In this document: one piece after another, positions 30,956 through 32,107 of the stretch
Layout: each line of letters starts with the position of its first letter
Position numbering within the stretch: the stretch's first letter is position 1
Source of the DNA: an uncultured Blautia sp.
Lineage (GTDB): Bacteria > Bacillota > Clostridia > Lachnospirales > Lachnospiraceae
Reading direction: 5' to 3'
Assembly: GCA_900541345.1 (NCBI GenBank)
Contig: UQJE01000021.1
Coordinates: 1 to 32,107 of the forward strand
DNA length: 32,107 bases
The notes under the pieces: generated by a model
What the model saw: the letters and a program-made list of their open reading frames with translations, nothing else
The model's database searches: none
What the model was told of the DNA's origin: nothing
Made by a program: the position numbers and the translations under genes

Positions 30956-31933
30956 TTATCCTACAAGATCCTGATGTTCGTCGATATATGTCTGGATTTC
31001 ATCCATATTTTCTTTTGTATATGTATATGTAGGAATCATAACTTCTTTTTCTACATCTTCACCTTTGACAGCTTTGACTGCATTTTCTACTGCCTGGTAT
31101 CCCATATCGTACGGCATCTGTGTTGTAATTGCCTGTAATGTAATATCATCAGACTGCATATCTTTTGCAAGCTCTACAGACATATCTGTTCCCATGAGAA
31201 CTATATCGGATTTTCCTGCATTCTGAAGAGCCGCTGCACATCCAAGAAGGGATGTCTGATTCCAGCACCAAATCATCTGTACGTCCGGATTTGCGGTAAG
31301 AATCTGCTCTGTAATATCAAGTCCTTCTTCCTGAAGCTCCGCGTCCTGCTCGTTTACAATTTCTACTGTTTCGTCATCAATCAGCTCTTTTAACGCCTCT
31401 TTAAAACCGTCACATCTTGCAATACCAATTTCGTAGTTGCTGTCTCCGATAATCGCAAGTTTACATCCATCCGGGAAATTCTCTTTAATATAATCAACCG
31501 CGTATTTACCTGTATTTCCTCCAAGCTCTGCCGGAACAACACCTACATGACTTGTTACATCTGTATTTACTGTTGTGTTCCATGTTACTACCGGGATTCC
31601 TGCATCTTTTGTTGCTGTTTCTACAGCAGCTACAGAAGCGTCTACAGCAAGCGGAGAAATAACAAGTGCGTCTACCTGCTGTGCCATAAATGTTGCAACA
31701 TTGTCAGATTCTTTAGAAATTTCGTTATCGGAAGATACGATAGAAAACTCAACTCCAAGATCTTTCGCTGCATCTTCCTGTCCTTTCATAACCTCGGCAA
31801 ACCACTCGCCGGAGTTGTTCATGATAACAGAACCGATTGTGATTTTGTCTTCCGCACAAACTGTTGTTGCTCCCATTGCAAGAGAACCAAGCATTGCTGC
31901 ACATAATACTACGCTTACCATTTTTCTTTTCAT
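30956..31933 (-). CDS. Ribose-type sugar-binding protein (operon A)
   Basis: A 325-aa periplasmic-binding protein (Peripla_BP_4). The signal peptide (about 1-27) ends ATTVCA before EDKITIG. The Cys is not in a proper lipobox (Thr-Thr-Val before it), so the protein is probably cleaved by the ordinary signal peptidase and released or held otherwise. Fold landmarks: VMNNSGEWFAEVMKG, DALVISPLAVDAS, VVTWNTTVN and VLMGTDMSVELAKD. AGGAGG precedes the ATG at 31933. It is the first gene of operon A. Confidence 0.9.
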   Translation of the reverse strand: MKRKMVSVVLCAAMLGSLAMGATTVCAEDKITIGSVIMNNSGEWFAEVMKGQEDAAKDLGVEFSIVSSDNEISKESDNVATFMAQQVDALVISPLAVDASVAAVETATKDAGIPVVTWNTTVNTDVTSHVGVVPAELGGNTGKYAVDYIKENFPDGCKLAIIGDSNYEIGIARCDGFKEALKELIDDETVEIVNEQDAELQEEGLDITEQILTANPDVQMIWCWNQTSLLGCAAALQNAGKSDIVLMGTDMSVELAKDMQSDDITLQAITTQMPYDMGYQAVENAVKAVKGEDVEKEVMIPTYTYTKENMDEIQTYIDEHQDLVG

Positions 31934-31979
31934 TTCTTATTACCTCCTGAAAATTTGTTTTCCGTTGTTTGATGAGCTT

Positions 31980-31985
31980 ATTATA
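31980..31985 (-). promoter_or_regulatory. Possible -10 box of sugar operon A
   Basis: A minus-strand TATAAT lies about 47 bases ahead of the binding-protein start and directly after the terminator of the preceding gene. The matching -35 (TTTATA) would fall inside the terminator stem and is weak. Confidence 0.35.
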
Positions 31986-32028
31986 GAAAAAACCGATGAA
32001 AATATAAATTCAATATTTTCATCGGTTT
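31980..32028 (-). terminator. Intrinsic terminator of the gene entering from the right
   Basis: A perfect 16-bp stem (31990-32005 and 32013-32028) with a seven-base loop is followed on the minus strand by TTTTTTC overlapping the stem edge. It lies about 40 bases after the stop at 32066 and insulates operon A. Confidence 0.82.
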
Positions 32029-32065
32029 GGTCTATTTTTTCACATATATATTATTCTAAATATTC

Positions 32066-32107
32066 TTACTCCATCGGCGAACGATATTTATCAATATTTT
32101 CCTCTGT
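32066..32107 (-). CDS. C-terminal fragment of a gene cut by the window edge
   Basis: Thirteen codons reading TEENIDKYRSPME and a TAA stop at 32066-32068 enter from the right on the minus strand. An intrinsic terminator follows at 31,990-32,028, which supports a real gene end. The fragment is too short to identify. Confidence 0.5.
   Translation of the reverse strand, partial: TEENIDKYRSPME

Noticed and set aside
1..32107. CRISPR arrays, rRNA or tRNA genes
   Set aside because: No regularly spaced short direct repeats with unique spacers, no tRNA cloverleaf sequences and no rRNA segments were seen on reading the window.

Overview
The window looks like chromosomal DNA of a gut-type, low-to-moderate GC Firmicute, most likely a member of the Lachnospiraceae (a Blautia/Dorea/Mediterraneibacter-like bacterium). 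This rests on near-universal AGGAGG ribosome binding sites, Tn916-type recombination genes, a corrinoid methyl-transfer module and several RbsABC-type sugar transporters. The genus cannot be fixed from the sequence alone.

Region 1 (1 to about 3,970) is the right part of an integrative element. It holds the end of a cysteine-rich cargo protein, a plasmid-type HUH rolling-circle Rep protein, a 1-kb non-coding stretch full of inverted and direct repeats (candidate replication or transfer origins and a transcription attenuator), and xis and int of Tn916 type. The int-proximal end abuts the 3' part of an SGNH/GDSL hydrolase gene (3,959-5,329). The hydrolase keeps its GDS and GxND blocks but lacks the C-terminal Asp-x-x-His block, so the element appears to have inserted into the gene and truncated it.

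Region 2 (5,600-16,760) is a vitamin-B12 region. A minus-strand pair encodes a MtaC-like corrinoid protein and a large ASKHA/ferredoxin reactivator. A divergent PocR-AraC regulator follows. Next come a UroD/MtaA-like zinc methyltransferase and a hydantoinase/oxoprolinase-like ASKHA protein. A plus-strand btuFCD-like ABC importer is preceded by a cobalamin riboswitch and an intrinsic terminator. No recognisable substrate-specific methyltransferase (MtaB, MttB or similar) is present, so the methyl donor is unknown. A T-rich motif (TATTTGTA-N-T7) recurs upstream of the transcription units and may be the regulator's operator.

Region 3 (16,820-26,870, minus strand) reads as one sugar operon: RbsB, RbsA, RbsC, a second membrane-tethered RbsB paralogue, a DesK/LiaS-type histidine kinase, a NarL-type response regulator, a third (family 1) tethered binding protein, a PfkB kinase and a class II aldolase. 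The two-component genes overlap the two binding-protein genes by a few bases, which suggests extracellular sugar sensing through binding proteins followed by import, phosphorylation and aldol cleavage.

Region 4 (26,997-31,933, minus strand) is a second sugar operon: RbsB, RbsA, RbsC, a UroD-superfamily protein with an altered zinc site, and an L-rhamnose-mutarotase-like protein. It lies between two strong intrinsic terminators. A few codons of another minus-strand gene enter at the right edge.
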